Origin: Spongospora subterranea f. sp. subterranea
Taxonomy: Eukaryota > Endomyxa: Phytomyxea > Phytomyxea > Plasmodiophorida
Reading direction: 5' to 3'
Length of the DNA: 64,000 nucleotides
Assembly (NCBI GenBank): GCA_049724395.1
Contig: JAUGWO010000005.1
Coordinates: 53,362-117,361, forward strand
Shown: piece after piece, positions 1 through 9,629 of the stretch
Layout of the letters: each line of letters starts with the position of its first letter
Numbering within the stretch: the stretch's first letter is position 1
Program-made: the position numbers and the translations under genes
Notes under the pieces: model-generated
Seen by the model: only the letters and a program-made list of their open reading frames with translations
What the model was told of the DNA's origin: nothing
Databases searched by the model: none

Positions 1-64
1 AATAAACCCCTTAATCTAAACATAATCAGCTCCCCGACCTCAACGAACCGAACTAATAATTACT

Positions 65-691
65 TTATATAAACCTTTCTAACGATTGGATCGATTTCCT
101 CCCATCTGGCACCTGAGCCTGGATCCGTTTCGCCTCTTTGGCATTGCTATAGGCCGTTTTCATGCGATCTCGCTGCAGGTCGAGGCGGCGCTTCTCGAGC
201 AGTTGCTCCAGCTGCGCCTTTGCATTCACTGGTTTCGTCACCGAAACTGCACCGGCCGATGCTTTCTTCTTCGGGATGGCTGATATTTTAGGTGGCGCTT
301 CAGCGGCCTCATTGAACATTGGTCGATCGACAAGATCTTCAGCCTCGTCTCTGTCCAGATATTCAATGCCCTTTTTCCGACGCAGCCGCTCCTTCCTGCG
401 TTCCCTGAACCTCTTTGTACTCTCGCTGGCAGATTTTACATTCGCGAAATCCGTCTTGGCGATCCGTTCATTCGATGTGTCCTGCACGCGCCTCACGAAC
501 TGGTAAAAATTCTCGCCCAGTTTCCGAACCAGTGGATCCTTCTTTGTCGACGTAATTTTTTTACGATCGCTACGAGATTTATCACGATTAGAGGCATTTG
601 CGATCGATTGCTTCAGCCTTCGCAACGATCTTGGCAGCTTGCCATCAGCCGACGGCGACGCATCCGGTGCCGCCCCTGATTTCTTCGCCAT
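65..691 (-). CDS. CCDC137: CCDC137-like basic coiled-coil protein, probably nucleolar
   Basis: A single 208-residue open frame reads from an ATG at 691 to a stop at 65. The protein is very basic and rich in Arg/Lys helices. The features that suggest CCDC137 are a central segment of the form GENFYQFVRRV (about residues 60-70), a following basic helix RRKERLRRKKG (about 97-107), and a short motif FNEAAEAPPKIS (about 126-137) that resembles the F-x-E-x-x-x-x-PP element of the family. The C-terminal third is a charged helix. CCDC137 proteins are nuclear/nucleolar and RNA-associated; the function here is inferred from that resemblance only. The gene is divergent from the LLPH-like gene at 792, only 100 bp away. 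It could instead be another basic ribosome-biogenesis protein of similar composition. Confidence 0.55.
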   Translation of the reverse strand: MAKKSGAAPDASPSADGKLPRSLRRLKQSIANASNRDKSRSDRKKITSTKKDPLVRKLGENFYQFVRRVQDTSNERIAKTDFANVKSASESTKRFRERRKERLRRKKGIEYLDRDEAEDLVDRPMFNEAAEAPPKISAIPKKKASAGAVSVTKPVNAKAQLEQLLEKRRLDLQRDRMKTAYSNAKEAKRIQAQVPDGRKSIQSLERFI

Positions 692-791
692 GATCTCTGG
701 TCGCCGACAAAGTCCGCGACGGAGTCCGCATCACCCGAAAACGGCCCAGGAACCAAGGGAAATCGTCAATCGAAACCTGTATCGATCCGTC
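692..791. promoter_or_regulatory. shared intergenic region of a divergent gene pair
   Basis: Only about 100 bp separates the start codons of the CCDC137-like gene (minus) and the LLPH-like gene (plus), so any promoter here must serve both. No clear TATA element is visible. A shared promoter is inferred from spacing alone. Confidence 0.4.
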
Positions 792-1078
792 ATGGGGCGC
801 AGTCTTAAATCGAAACGAGCGAAGCATCTGAACACCCTCAAACGTGATAAGCTATCGGTGATCATGTCGGAACGCGCCAGAAAGCACCGCGCCGAAGACG
901 CTGAAAACGCCCACAGAAAAATCGGTTCGTTGATTTTTGCGGTTAAAAGGGGACTTTCGATATTGATCGTTTGTGTGTGTGTGTGTGTGTAGTCCCATCA
1001 TCAACTGTCAATGGCCGTAACTGGAGGGAATACATCATGCATCTGAACTCCACCAACCTGGCGCCCAACAAGCTCTGA
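792..1078 (+). CDS. LLPH: LLP homologue-like (DUF2423) small basic protein, two exons
   Basis: The frame starts MGRSLKSKRAKHLNTLKRDK, which matches the characteristic N-terminus of the LLPH/DUF2423 family (M-x-[KR]-S-L-[RK]-S-K-x-[KR]-R). Those are small nucleolar proteins linked to large-subunit ribosome synthesis. Exon 1 runs 792-924. A GT-AG intron at 925-992 leaves phase 1, and exon 2 at 993-1078 continues in frame to a TGA, giving 72 residues. The intron's 3' end is an uninterrupted TG repeat directly before the AG instead of a pyrimidine tract. The family call rests mostly on the first 20 residues; the C-terminal half is not diagnostic. Confidence 0.55.
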
Positions 1079-1149
1079 GACCCGTTGAATACATTTTCCG
1101 AATTGCGATTAAATTATTCATTTATTTGGCAAAACCGTGTCATCAGCTA

Positions 1150-2169
1150 TCAAACAAGAGATCGGTCCGCTGCGAATTGCGAGACGACTCGATGGATTCC
1201 ATGAACCCATTGGATGATCTCTTCTTGCGATTCAATACCGAACTGGCGCTGTTTCCCACAGGAGTCGATCTTAATCAGGTTCCCGTCGACCAGCTCAAGT
1301 TTCGCGCCGATCAGCAGAATACAGGATCTGGCAGATCCCAGCGTATACGACGCCTCGTCGTTGTAGATTTCCAGGCAGGTCTGTCTTAGAACCAGGTATC
1401 GCCTCTGATCGCGCCCGAATATGCCGAATCGCGATTTCTTGAACGCAATCCCGGTCATGAACGGGTGTAGAGAACGGTCAAAGACCGGACACATCTCGTT
1501 GGCAACCGGCAGGCGCCATTCTCTGTCGTCATCGTTCAACACTGCCTCGACTGGAATGTGCTCAGAGACAATCTGTGGCGCAACAACCGTATCTGTTGAT
1601 AGCATCATCATCGTTGAGGGCTCATTGTCGGCGATTGATGGCGATTGACTACAGCGATTGGAATTTTGGTAATGCGGTCGGCCAATCTTGGATAATGCTA
1701 ATTTCAACGCATCAATATGTTTGTTTGACGCATCGTGCGCCACATGGTTTGGATACTGGGCGGGGCATGATGTCAAGGACAACGTTTTCCTGTAATCGGT
1801 ACGATTCGCGCTGCGACTGTGCCAATTCAGGGTGGGTTTCATCATCGGGCAATTCACCTCTGATCGGGCCGAGCTGCATTTGGACGGGTCGTGGTAAGGA
1901 TCTCGCATGTGCGATGACAGCGTCCTGCCACGACCGTTGTCGTACGACCGCGATGGATACGTGGCGTGAGCGGATTCGAAGCCCGATAGGCAGCTCTCCT
2001 GGCTGGGTCGTTTCGCATCGCGAATATCTCGATAGGAGTTGCTACGTCTTCGCCCTCCTGGAAACACGCTGGCCCTAGTGGCGTTGTTATTGGCGTCCCA
2101 TTCGTTATACCGGGTGAAGGCTAGGCCCGTTGCATCGACGCCGTTGCTGACGGATTTGACATGTGTCAT
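1150..2169 (-). CDS. PH-domain protein
   Basis: One uninterrupted 339-residue frame from an ATG at 2169. About residues 1-235 are polar, rich in Ser, Asn and Arg, and look disordered. The last 100 residues form a plausible pleckstrin-homology domain: a first strand GIAFKKS, a loop GRDQRRYLVLRQTCLEIY typical of the PH beta-3/beta-4 region, a later stretch ending FGIESQEEIIQW, and a C-terminal amphipathic helix EEIIQWVHGIHRVV with the near-invariant Trp. PH domains bind phosphoinositides or proteins at membranes, so a membrane-recruited adaptor is likely, but no catalytic domain is present. The gene converges with the LLPH-like gene (72 bp apart). Confidence 0.75.
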   Translation of the reverse strand: MTHVKSVSNGVDATGLAFTRYNEWDANNNATRASVFPGGRRRSNSYRDIRDAKRPSQESCLSGFESAHATYPSRSYDNGRGRTLSSHMRDPYHDPSKCSSARSEVNCPMMKPTLNWHSRSANRTDYRKTLSLTSCPAQYPNHVAHDASNKHIDALKLALSKIGRPHYQNSNRCSQSPSIADNEPSTMMMLSTDTVVAPQIVSEHIPVEAVLNDDDREWRLPVANEMCPVFDRSLHPFMTGIAFKKSRFGIFGRDQRRYLVLRQTCLEIYNDEASYTLGSARSCILLIGAKLELVDGNLIKIDSCGKQRQFGIESQEEIIQWVHGIHRVVSQFAADRSLV

Positions 2170-2999
2170 AAATTAAATAGCCAGAACAATGTTAGAAATA
2201 TGGGCCAATTGCTCTGGCGTTCGACGATCCAATTTGAGTCACTCAGCCCTGGTTTCGACCATGAGTCATCAGATTCTTCAGTAAGGACAAATCGCTAAGC
2301 CACATAAAGAACAAATACCTCAAGTGTTGCTTACTAGTCCAGCAGTTCCAGGAACAGGATTCCGAAACCAGCGAAATGATGGGCTACCACTGAAAAATCG
2401 TTAGCAAAAATTGGCATAAAAAACGCAAAACAGGCGAGTTGGGATCAATGCAAAACGAGTAGATCATGTGCGGAGAGGCTGAAAACGAAATATCAAACAC
2501 GATCGCTTACAGCGTCAAGGCGGCGTCCAGTGGGATTGGAAAATGCAATTCTTTAAAGCTCGCCTTATGGCAGGCGTTGATGGTTGAATGAACCGTTGGT
2601 TGCCGCATCGATGATCGGATATTCACCATCTCCAACCTCAATGGTGGATTCCTAATCACCTTGAGTTCGCCTTGCTGGGCTGGGATGGACTACCAGCGAC
2701 GACACGGTTGACGGCTTCAGGTCCTGCTCTGCCGTCCCTCCAAATCCTAACGGATGCAAGCGATGGAGCAAAACTCGACTTCCGAAGTACAGGCGGCAAT
2801 GAACTGTACCGAAGGTCGGGTGATGACGAAGCTAAACACCTTATCAATGTTGGCATATCGTTATTCGCTGCATTGTTTCACCAATGGTGGCGAAGTCTTT
2901 ACAAAACGGGATGAGGGCAAGGAATCGCATAAGTGATTGCGCTCAACACCTTGGTGTTAGGTCTGTGGTACCCATATCAACGATAGGGCCAGAAGGTGG
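2170..2999. other. intergenic, no gene seen
   Basis: Short open frames occur on both strands near 2650-2936 but none resembles a known protein or shows convincing splice structure. The stretch separates the PH-domain gene from the RAD51/F-box segmental array. Confidence 0.5.
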
Positions 3000-3380
3000 G
3001 GAGCACCTTCCGGACAAACAATCATAAGTTCATGAAAAGGAACTTCGCAAAACGTTGCTCAACCAGTCTGATCCGACTCAATGGTTGGGTGAATTTGGTG
3101 GAGCCAGGACTCAATAAAACCCCCAAAACCGATTGGGACACAGAGGAGGAAATTCCATACGGAATACCATTGTGCCAGAACACGTGGATTCCTTACAGAC
3201 CAGTTGATCTTTTTATCGAAATTGTCCCGTCGTTGACACTTTTGCTAAATGAGATTGCCTTCCTTGAACTTTTAGAGCGGGTTATGTTCTCGGAACATGG
3301 ACACGGGTTTATAACGCGGTCGTCAAACGTATCAGATGTGGGCGGCGATACCAAAGACGATACGCTAGTCCGTTCTTAAC
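3000..3380 (+). repeat. degraded copy of the F-box-array tail segment
   Basis: The translated plus strand contains EIPYGIPLCQNTW followed by a Leu-rich segment. This aligns with the tails of the chimeric fragments near 5180-5330 (NSLLTPLCQITLLP) and 6860-6920 (GTPLSQATSL). It is therefore another, more diverged member of the same duplicated segment, here without the RAD51-derived part. No start codon or complete frame is supported. Confidence 0.5.
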
Positions 3381-3487
3381 CACAACTCTGGACGCTTCCG
3401 TGCTGCTGGCAACAAAGGCAATTTCTGAACGACAATTGTGAACGTAGAAAAACGTCGAGCAATACTTTTGTATTTTCACAAACGGCG

Positions 3488-3733
3488 CTAGGACGGTCGA
3501 AATACGATCTGGTGTATTTGACCTTCGTGCACGATGTATTCATCCCGTTGTGTGAGAATTGGCGTCGGCAGGGTCTGTCTATACTTGATCCATTTTGACG
3601 CCTCGTACTTGCAATGTGCTTCATTGAGTCTTGAGCAAACACCTTGCAGAGGGAATGGACAGCGACAAACACCCCAATCGTTAGCGAACGCGGCCACAAT
3701 CGCGAGCACATCGTCTGGTAGTTGGACAATCAT
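3488..3733 (-). CDS. small F-box-like protein, array member A
   Basis: An 81-residue frame starting MIVQLPDDVLAIVAAF. The N-terminus has the F-box pattern (LP-x-[DE]-[VI]-L-x-x-[IV]-x-x-[FY]), then PLQGVCSRLNEAHCKYEASK, which matches the second half of an F-box where a VCSRW/L-type motif is usual. F-box proteins recruit substrates to SCF ubiquitin ligases through SKP1. Only about 45 residues of F-box are seen, followed by a short tail (ILTQRDEYIVHEGQIHQIVF). It has close relatives at 5646-5903 and 7042-7296 on the same strand. It may be an N-terminal exon or a truncated copy; no downstream substrate-binding domain was found. Confidence 0.55.
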   Translation of the reverse strand: MIVQLPDDVLAIVAAFANDWGVCRCPFPLQGVCSRLNEAHCKYEASKWIKYRQTLPTPILTQRDEYIVHEGQIHQIVFRPS

Positions 3734-4759
3734 GTTTGGGAGATCAATAAGACAATGACCAGCCAGGGTTCAGTTCTGCCTTTGACTGTTTACAGAAATA
3801 ATGGCCGACCCATGGCCCATGAGATCATCGGTCGACATGAAACGACTTACCGTAGACCACGGAATAAGACCACAGGATTTTTTCCCATTTGAGGGTCAAA
3901 CTTCTGTAGTCAAAAAGTGAAATGTGGTGACAATGTGGAGTCGAAAAATCTGAGATAGACAGTATCAATTTCACAAAAAAAAAATTAGACTTCAATGAAC
4001 CACAAAACAATCCGCTTTAACAACCCAGACCTTCTCGAAGCTGCTTGTAACCAAGTTGATTTCCAGGATAGACTGGAGCCATTCAAACTGACGAGACAAC
4101 AGCATGAATTGTTCTCGAATCATCCGAGGATTTACAAGAAGACGCGTATCGATGCACAAAAACTGCTTGTGGCCAAGGGAAAATAGGCTCGCCGTGCAGC
4201 CTTTGATCTACAGCCACCCAACAAAACTCGGCGACTCGACAGTCGCTGGCGCTACTACTACGTTACCGTCATTGTGCCGTTACGTCACGGGTCGAACACA
4301 TTATCAAGAAGATAAAAGCGCAAAACTCGAAACAAAATGGAGTACAGACAAGAGGACATTTGGTTATAGTATGTATGGATATCCAGTTCAAATCCATTTA
4401 CACCGTGTAGAATCATTGGGTGTATATCTGCTTCGTGCATAATTGCACCTGATATCAACAGAAGGCGGCGAACGACATTGGTGTTCGAAGCTGGAGGGTC
4501 GGATGGAGCAGGGCATGGGGACAATAGTTCAAAATGCCCTTGAGCGAACACAAATATCTATTGCCCGGGCACAAACGCCATTACGATTGAACACGAGGAC
4601 AAGACCATTGTTTAAAGACAACCTGACTTTGAATATCAATAGACATGGGCATGTCCTGTTAGTTGTAACAACTGTCATTCGCTGGTAACACTGGGTGTGA
4701 TATGTTGGAGTGACCCGTAACCAGACTGTTACCAGTGTAGATGATCATTGTAACGGGAT

Positions 4760-5340
4760 AAGACACTCTGTTATATCATCACCAGTCAATGACAATATCA
4801 TCGTCATTATCATCACAAGATCATATTCACCTATGTCGTGGCTTTGCAACTCAGACCGACCAGATTCCGCTGATGTCCATGCACCGCTGCCCTGCTCGGC
4901 ATTATTGCTAATGTGACACCATTTGGTTTCGAATCTGCTTACAGTTGAGCATGCTTGCATCCATCATGTCTATGATTGCTGATTAGTTACTGAATTTTGT
5001 GGTCAGTCATCATTCGGTAAAACCCAGGCTTCTATTACCATCGTCTCAACGGGTTAAAAAGACCCTGCCGACGATAATTCTAACACAACAAAAAGAGTAT
5101 ATTGTGTACCAACGTCAAAGTCACCAGATCGTCATTCGACCTGAACAAAACATGTTCGACCCAAACCTTTTGGGAAACAGGAGAGGAAATTCCTTACTGA
5201 CACCATTATGCCAGATCACATTGCTTCCCACAAACCAGCTGATTGTTTTATCGAGGTTGGCTCCTCGTTGGCAAAGATGTTGCCTCCTTGAGGTTTTAGC
5301 GAGACTATCTTCTCGAAACTGGTTCCAATTCCCATATTAG
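4760..5340 (+). pseudogene. truncated RAD51-paralogue 5' end fused to F-box tail, copy 1
   Basis: From about 4769 to 5050 the sequence tracks the 5' end of the RAD51-paralogue gene at 7931 (the same start-region ATATCATCGTCATTATCATC, then the exon rich in Cys/Ser, then the stretch encoding the Walker A end). At about 5050 homology to RAD51 stops inside the P-loop exon and switches to the coding strand of the F-box array tail (LPTIILTQQKEYIVYQRQ). The RAD51 core is absent, so this cannot encode a recombinase. The same junction recurs in copy 2. Confidence 0.65.
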
Positions 5341-5645
5341 TTCAAAGGGTAGAAGGATTGGTTTAAAAGGGGTTTCTCCTCTTTGTTTTTATCACGCAAT
5401 CCATTTCACGTGAATCGCATGAGATTGCTCATAATTCCTGAGCTTACCCGAATTGCAAAATTGGCCTATAATTTGACCGCCGATATCAAAGTCGTTGCGC
5501 TAGTTCCTTCTTATTCATAACTCTGGAATCTTCGTGCCACTGGCAACAGAGGAACTTGTTCCCCAGTCATTGACCTCAGACTGAAATACATCTCTCAATA
5601 ACAACTGTGAGCGTAAAAAAACATTGAGCAAAACTTTATAGTTTG

Positions 5646-5903
5646 TCACAAACGACGCCCTGACGGTCGAAAGACGATCTGGTGCTTTTCGCATTGGTAC
5701 ACGATTAACTCATCCCGTTGTGTCAGAATTATCTTCCTCAGGGTCTTACTATTCTTGATCCATTTTGACGTCTCGTACTGGAGGTGTGCTTTGTTAAGTC
5801 TTGAGCAAACACCTTGCAGAGGGAAAGGACATTCGCTATCTCCCCAATCGTTGACGAACGCGGCCACAATCGCGAGCACACTGTCTGGTACTTGGTCAAT
5901 CAT
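5646..5903 (-). CDS. small F-box-like protein, array member B
   Basis: The frame begins MIDQVPDSVLAIVAAF at the ATG at 5903 and continues through PLQGVCSRLNKAHLQYETSK to a tail with ILTQRDELIVYQ. It is clearly paralogous to members A and C, differing by scattered substitutions. The frame stays open upstream of this ATG, but the homologous start in A and C is this Met, so I place the start here. Role as for member A: a putative SKP1-binding F-box without a visible partner domain. Confidence 0.55.
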   Translation of the reverse strand: MIDQVPDSVLAIVAAFVNDWGDSECPFPLQGVCSRLNKAHLQYETSKWIKNSKTLRKIILTQRDELIVYQCEKHQIVFRPSGRRL

Positions 5904-6468
5904 GTTGAGGATCAATAAAACAATGACCACCACAGGTATCAGTTCTGCCTTTGCCTGTTTACTCAAATAACGACCGACCCATAAGATTATCGGTCGACAT
6001 TCAACGACTTAGTGGGCTGAGTTGATTGGCCGATTTGCCACAAGTTGTTTGTGTGATATAGGTATATCGGTTCCTAAATATCGTTTAGGGGCATCAGTTC
6101 AACAGTACAATCGTACCAGATTTCAAGAAGAGAAGGCGGAGAATTATATTGGTGTTCGAACGCTGGAGGAACGGATGGAACGGAGCGCGGTAGGGAAGGC
6201 AATGATTCGAGATGCCTTTTTTTTCAAAGAGGAACCCCTGACGTGAGCGAACACAAATTCGGATCGCCCGGATAAGTAGAATAAATCTGTCTATCCATAC
6301 CCTCTCACGAACAACGAATCATTGTTGAAAAGACAATCTGGCTTTAAAGAGCACAAAAAAACGTGTCCTGTTAGTTGTAACAACAGTTACTCCAGGTGAC
6401 GATTGTGTCTCACATACATACGGAATCAGTGTCGAGGATTAATGTAACGGAATACAACAGTCTGTAAC

Positions 6469-6930
6469 ATCATCGTGACCATATCATCGTCATTATCATC
6501 ACAGGATGATATTCAGCTTGTCGTCGCTTTGCATTTCTGATCGACCAGATTGACAAGACCGCTGCTTTCCATGGGCTCGTCGCAACTAAGCCTGGGTATA
6601 TTTCTATCCTCCCTAGCCATGCTCGCATCCAACATGCCTGTAATTGCTGTTCTGGTTACTGAATTATGTGGTCAATTATCATTCGGTAAAACCCAGGCCT
6701 GGTTATTTTCGCCGTTGACGATTTCGTCTTCACAGGTTAAACAGACCCTGCAGACGCTAATTCTCACACAACAAGAAGAATACATTGTGTACCAACGCCA
6801 AAGGAATCGTATAGTCTTTCGACTTTCACGAAACCTTTTGGGACACATGAGAGGAAATTTTTACGGAACACCGTTGTCCCAGGCCACGTCGCTTTCTCAC
6901 AACCCAGCTGACTGTTTTTATTGAAGGTTT
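6469..6930 (+). pseudogene. truncated RAD51-paralogue 5' end fused to F-box tail, copy 2
   Basis: Copies the start region and P-loop exon of the RAD51 paralogue (MLASNMPVIAVLVTELCG, then a degenerate Walker A QLSFGKTQA) and then switches to the F-box-array tail (ILTQQEEYIVYQRQRNRIVF). The region from about 6550 to 6924 is one open frame of 124 codons, so a chimeric product is formally possible. Walker B and the rest of the ATPase are missing. The junction sequence is the same as in copy 1, indicating one fusion event followed by duplication. Confidence 0.65.
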
Positions 6931-7041
6931 CTCCTCGTTGGCATTTAGATGAAAAAAGTTGCTTCCTCTCGAGAGGCCGCCTTCTCGAGACTAATTCGTA
7001 TTAGTTCTAAAGGTTGAAGCGAGCAGAACTTTATTGTTTTT

Positions 7042-7296
7042 TCACAAACGTCGGCCTGACGGCCGAAAGATGATCTGGTGCCTTTGGCGTTGGTACTCGA
7101 TAACGCCTCCCGTTGTGTGAAAATTTGCGTCGTGTTTCTTTCTATACTTGATCCATTTTGACGTCTCGTACTTGCAGTGTGCTTTATTGAGTCTTGAGCA
7201 AACACCTTGCAGTGGGAAAGGACAGCGGCTATCTCGCCAATCGTTGGCGAACGGGGCCACAATCGCGAGCACATCGTCTGATAATTGGTCAATCAT
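7042..7296 (-). CDS. small F-box-like protein, array member C
   Basis: Starts MIDQLSDDVLAIVAPF at 7296, with the same PLQGVCSRLNKAHCKYETSK core and a tail ending RQRHQIIFRPSGRRL. It is the member adjacent to the complete RAD51 paralogue, in divergent orientation about 630 bp away. As in A and B, only the F-box-like region is recognisable. Confidence 0.55.
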   Translation of the reverse strand: MIDQLSDDVLAIVAPFANDWRDSRCPFPLQGVCSRLNKAHCKYETSKWIKYRKKHDANFHTTGGVIEYQRQRHQIIFRPSGRRL

Positions 7297-7930
7297 GTTT
7301 GGGATCAATAAGACAATGCCCAACCATGTATCAATTTTTTTTTGACGGTTTACTCAAATAAGGGCCGACCCATGACCCATGAGATGATCGGTCGACATTC
7401 AACAACTTACTTGGCTGAGTGCCACAAGATGTGTGTGCAAGCTTTATATATATTCCGGCCCATAGTATTGTTTTATGGATATTAGGTCAACAGATAGGTA
7501 TCCGTTACCGTCATGGTGCCGTTACATCATTTGAGTCGAAGACGTGATCAAACGGTAACAGGGCAAACCTGGGTGTTTAATCGTGCATGATTGCACCAGA
7601 TATTAAATATAAAGGGAGAAGAACGATATAGTGTTCGAAAGCTGGAGAAACGGATGGAACAGGGCGCGCAGGCAATATTTTGAAATGCCGGGGTAGTATA
7701 TAGTCTATCCGCCCGTACATTAAAACAGTTTTACACGCTATTTCCAGTTTGCACACGAAAACAAAGCCAAGGCTGAAAAGGTAACTTGGCTTGGCAAAAA
7801 AAAACAAGGCATGTGGTGTTAGCAGTAAAAACAGTAACTCCAGGTGACGCTGGGTCTCACATACCTATGAGAGGAGGCCGTAATCTGTGTCGAGGATTAA
7901 TGTAATCGGATAAGACCCCCTGTTATCATC

Positions 7931-9086
7931 ATGACCATATCATCGTCATTATTATCACAGGATGATATTCAGTTATGTCGCCGCTATGCAATTCAGCCAG
8001 ACCAAATTGACAAGGCCGCTGCTTTCCACGCGCCGACGCCCTGCTCGGCATTATCGCTCATGCGAAAGGGCTCGTCTCAACCAGTATGGATTGCGTTATG
8101 GCTTCTCGCCGGGGTTTGTTTCGATTCTGCCTAGGTCATGCTCGCATCCAACATGCCTGTAATTGCTGGACTAGTCACCGAATTATGTGGTCAATCATCG
8201 TCTGGTAAAACCCAAGCTTGTCTTACCATCGCCGTTGACATTTTCGTGGCAACTGGTAAACGGGTAATATATATTGACAGCGAATTGAGCTTTTCAGCAG
8301 TTAGGTACGTTTTTGTCTACAGGAATAATTTCTGCTGAGAGCCGTGAATTAGATTACTCCAGATTGGAGCTGCTCGATATCCCGAAAAACTGCAATGTCC
8401 AAGCAAATTGACTGAATTATCATCATCTATTATAGTAATCCAATCAATGGACCCCGCCAAGGTTATGGACATGTATGTGATGACGTTTTCCGCGACTCTT
8501 TTTTCATATCATCGCAGTCTGAAGAGACTGGAAGAGGACGTTGTGAAACATAATGTTGGCGCTATCATAATCGATTCAATACCTGCCATCTGTCGGTCGG
8601 ATGCGTGGGAACATCAACAGAAATACGAATACCTGGGCAATTTGGCAATGCAGATCAAATACGTTGCTGGTACGTATAATATTTTATGTGTGACCACTAA
8701 TCAGGTAGAACTCGTTTTACATTGTCACTATCCATACAAACGCCGTCTGTCAAAAGGTGAACGAACAGTTTCGTTATGAAGCTGGCCATGCAACTCCCGG
8801 AAGCACTACTTTTCCTGCACTTGGTTCGTAATGTTGCGACATGACGGTGGGTTTATCCAAGATTCTGAGGAGAGTCGTCAGGATTGCAGTGGAACCACTC
8901 CGCCAATGTGCGATATCTTCTCAGCTTTGACGTTCATTGTCAGAGGGTTGTATCTATTCTCAAATCCCCGTTCTCCAATTCCATCACAGTGCCATTCCAG
9001 GTGCTGGCATCATCACTCTATTTGCTCTGTTGATAACTTACGCTGTTCAGATTACAGAATCCGGGTTTATTGCCGTTCCATGTTAA
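7931..9086 (+). CDS. RAD51 paralogue (RAD51B/RAD51C-like) recombination ATPase
   Basis: A multi-exon gene with short GT-AG introns. The visible exons encode, in order: an N-terminal segment with a helical DNA-binding-like region (MTISSSLLSQDDIQLCRRYA); a Walker A exon with LVTELCGQSSSGKTQ; the strand KRVIYIDSELSFSAVR; a Walker B exon with VGAIIIDSIPAICR; a strand ending ILCVTTNQV; and a C-terminal part reading PALGLQWNHSANVR once an intron at about 8825-8880 is removed, then ILKSPFSNS and a final exon ITESGFIAVPC. The W-x-H-x-x-x-x-R motif and the KSP element are typical of RAD51 paralogues, which assemble with RAD51 on single-stranded DNA during homologous recombination. It looks complete. 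Whether it is the B, C or D paralogue needs a tree; the tail resembles RAD51C most and the YIDSE strand RAD51B. Confidence 0.87.
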
Positions 9087-9088
9087 CA

Positions 9089-9600
9089 ATGTTCCGCCAC
9101 TCCCGTGTCCCGCGGTATTCCTTCAGCGGAGAAGGTGTTGGACTCGTAATAAACTCTGTGGAATTGGGCTTATGCGCTTACTAAGAAATGCTGAGCTAAA
9201 TGGAGTGTGCGAAGAAATACAGTTCGCCTGTTCCAGATATAGCATCATCGATACTGATAGGGAGTCTTCTGGCCTAGCGGCGGTTATCAAAGTTGAGCTG
9301 ATTGGTGACGAAGTCCCTGTTTATATTGGGGCCATCCCCCCAGCTGGGTATCAGGTACATCAAATCATGATAAGAGTTGTCCGTTAATCAAGTGCAATGG
9401 TACAGGTGATTTATATCACTGATCATATTCATTCTAGCCATCAGCCCAAATTTTCATTAGGAAGCTCGATTTACGAATCTGTAACAAGCTTATTGACTGC
9501 TGAGAGTGGCACCTTTAGGGACCTGTTCAACCAACATTTGCAGCGCCAGTTATTGGCACTCACAGAAAAACAATGCACGAGCGACTTTGATGCAAGTTGA
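9089..9600 (+). CDS. small unrecognised protein, three exons
   Basis: Begins MFRHSRVPRYSFSGE at 9089, or nine bases upstream at an ATG that overlaps the stop of the RAD51 paralogue. Splicing near 9138 to about 9215 and again from about 9355 to 9446 gives an open frame with segments IIDTDRESSGLAAVIKVELI, VYIGAIPPAGYQ, PKFSLGSSIYESVTSLL and a final helix ending FDAS. About 110 residues. I do not recognise a family; the pattern (strand-rich N-terminal half, helical C-terminal half) is loosely like small kinetochore or RWD-type proteins, but that is only an impression. It is tightly packed against its upstream neighbour and converges on SLC35B4. Confidence 0.5.
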
Positions 9601-9629
9601 TGCACATATGTCAAGATACATAAATTTAT

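Noticed and set aside
639-992. Longer 117-codon version of the LLPH-like gene
   Set aside because: It would start inside the neighbouring gene and run through the TG-repeat intron; the ATG at 792 gives the family N-terminus directly.
8831-9184. Separate 117-codon gene within the RAD51 paralogue
   Set aside because: It reads in a frame that ignores two good introns; the spli​ced RAD51 frame carries the conserved WNHSANVR and KSP motifs.
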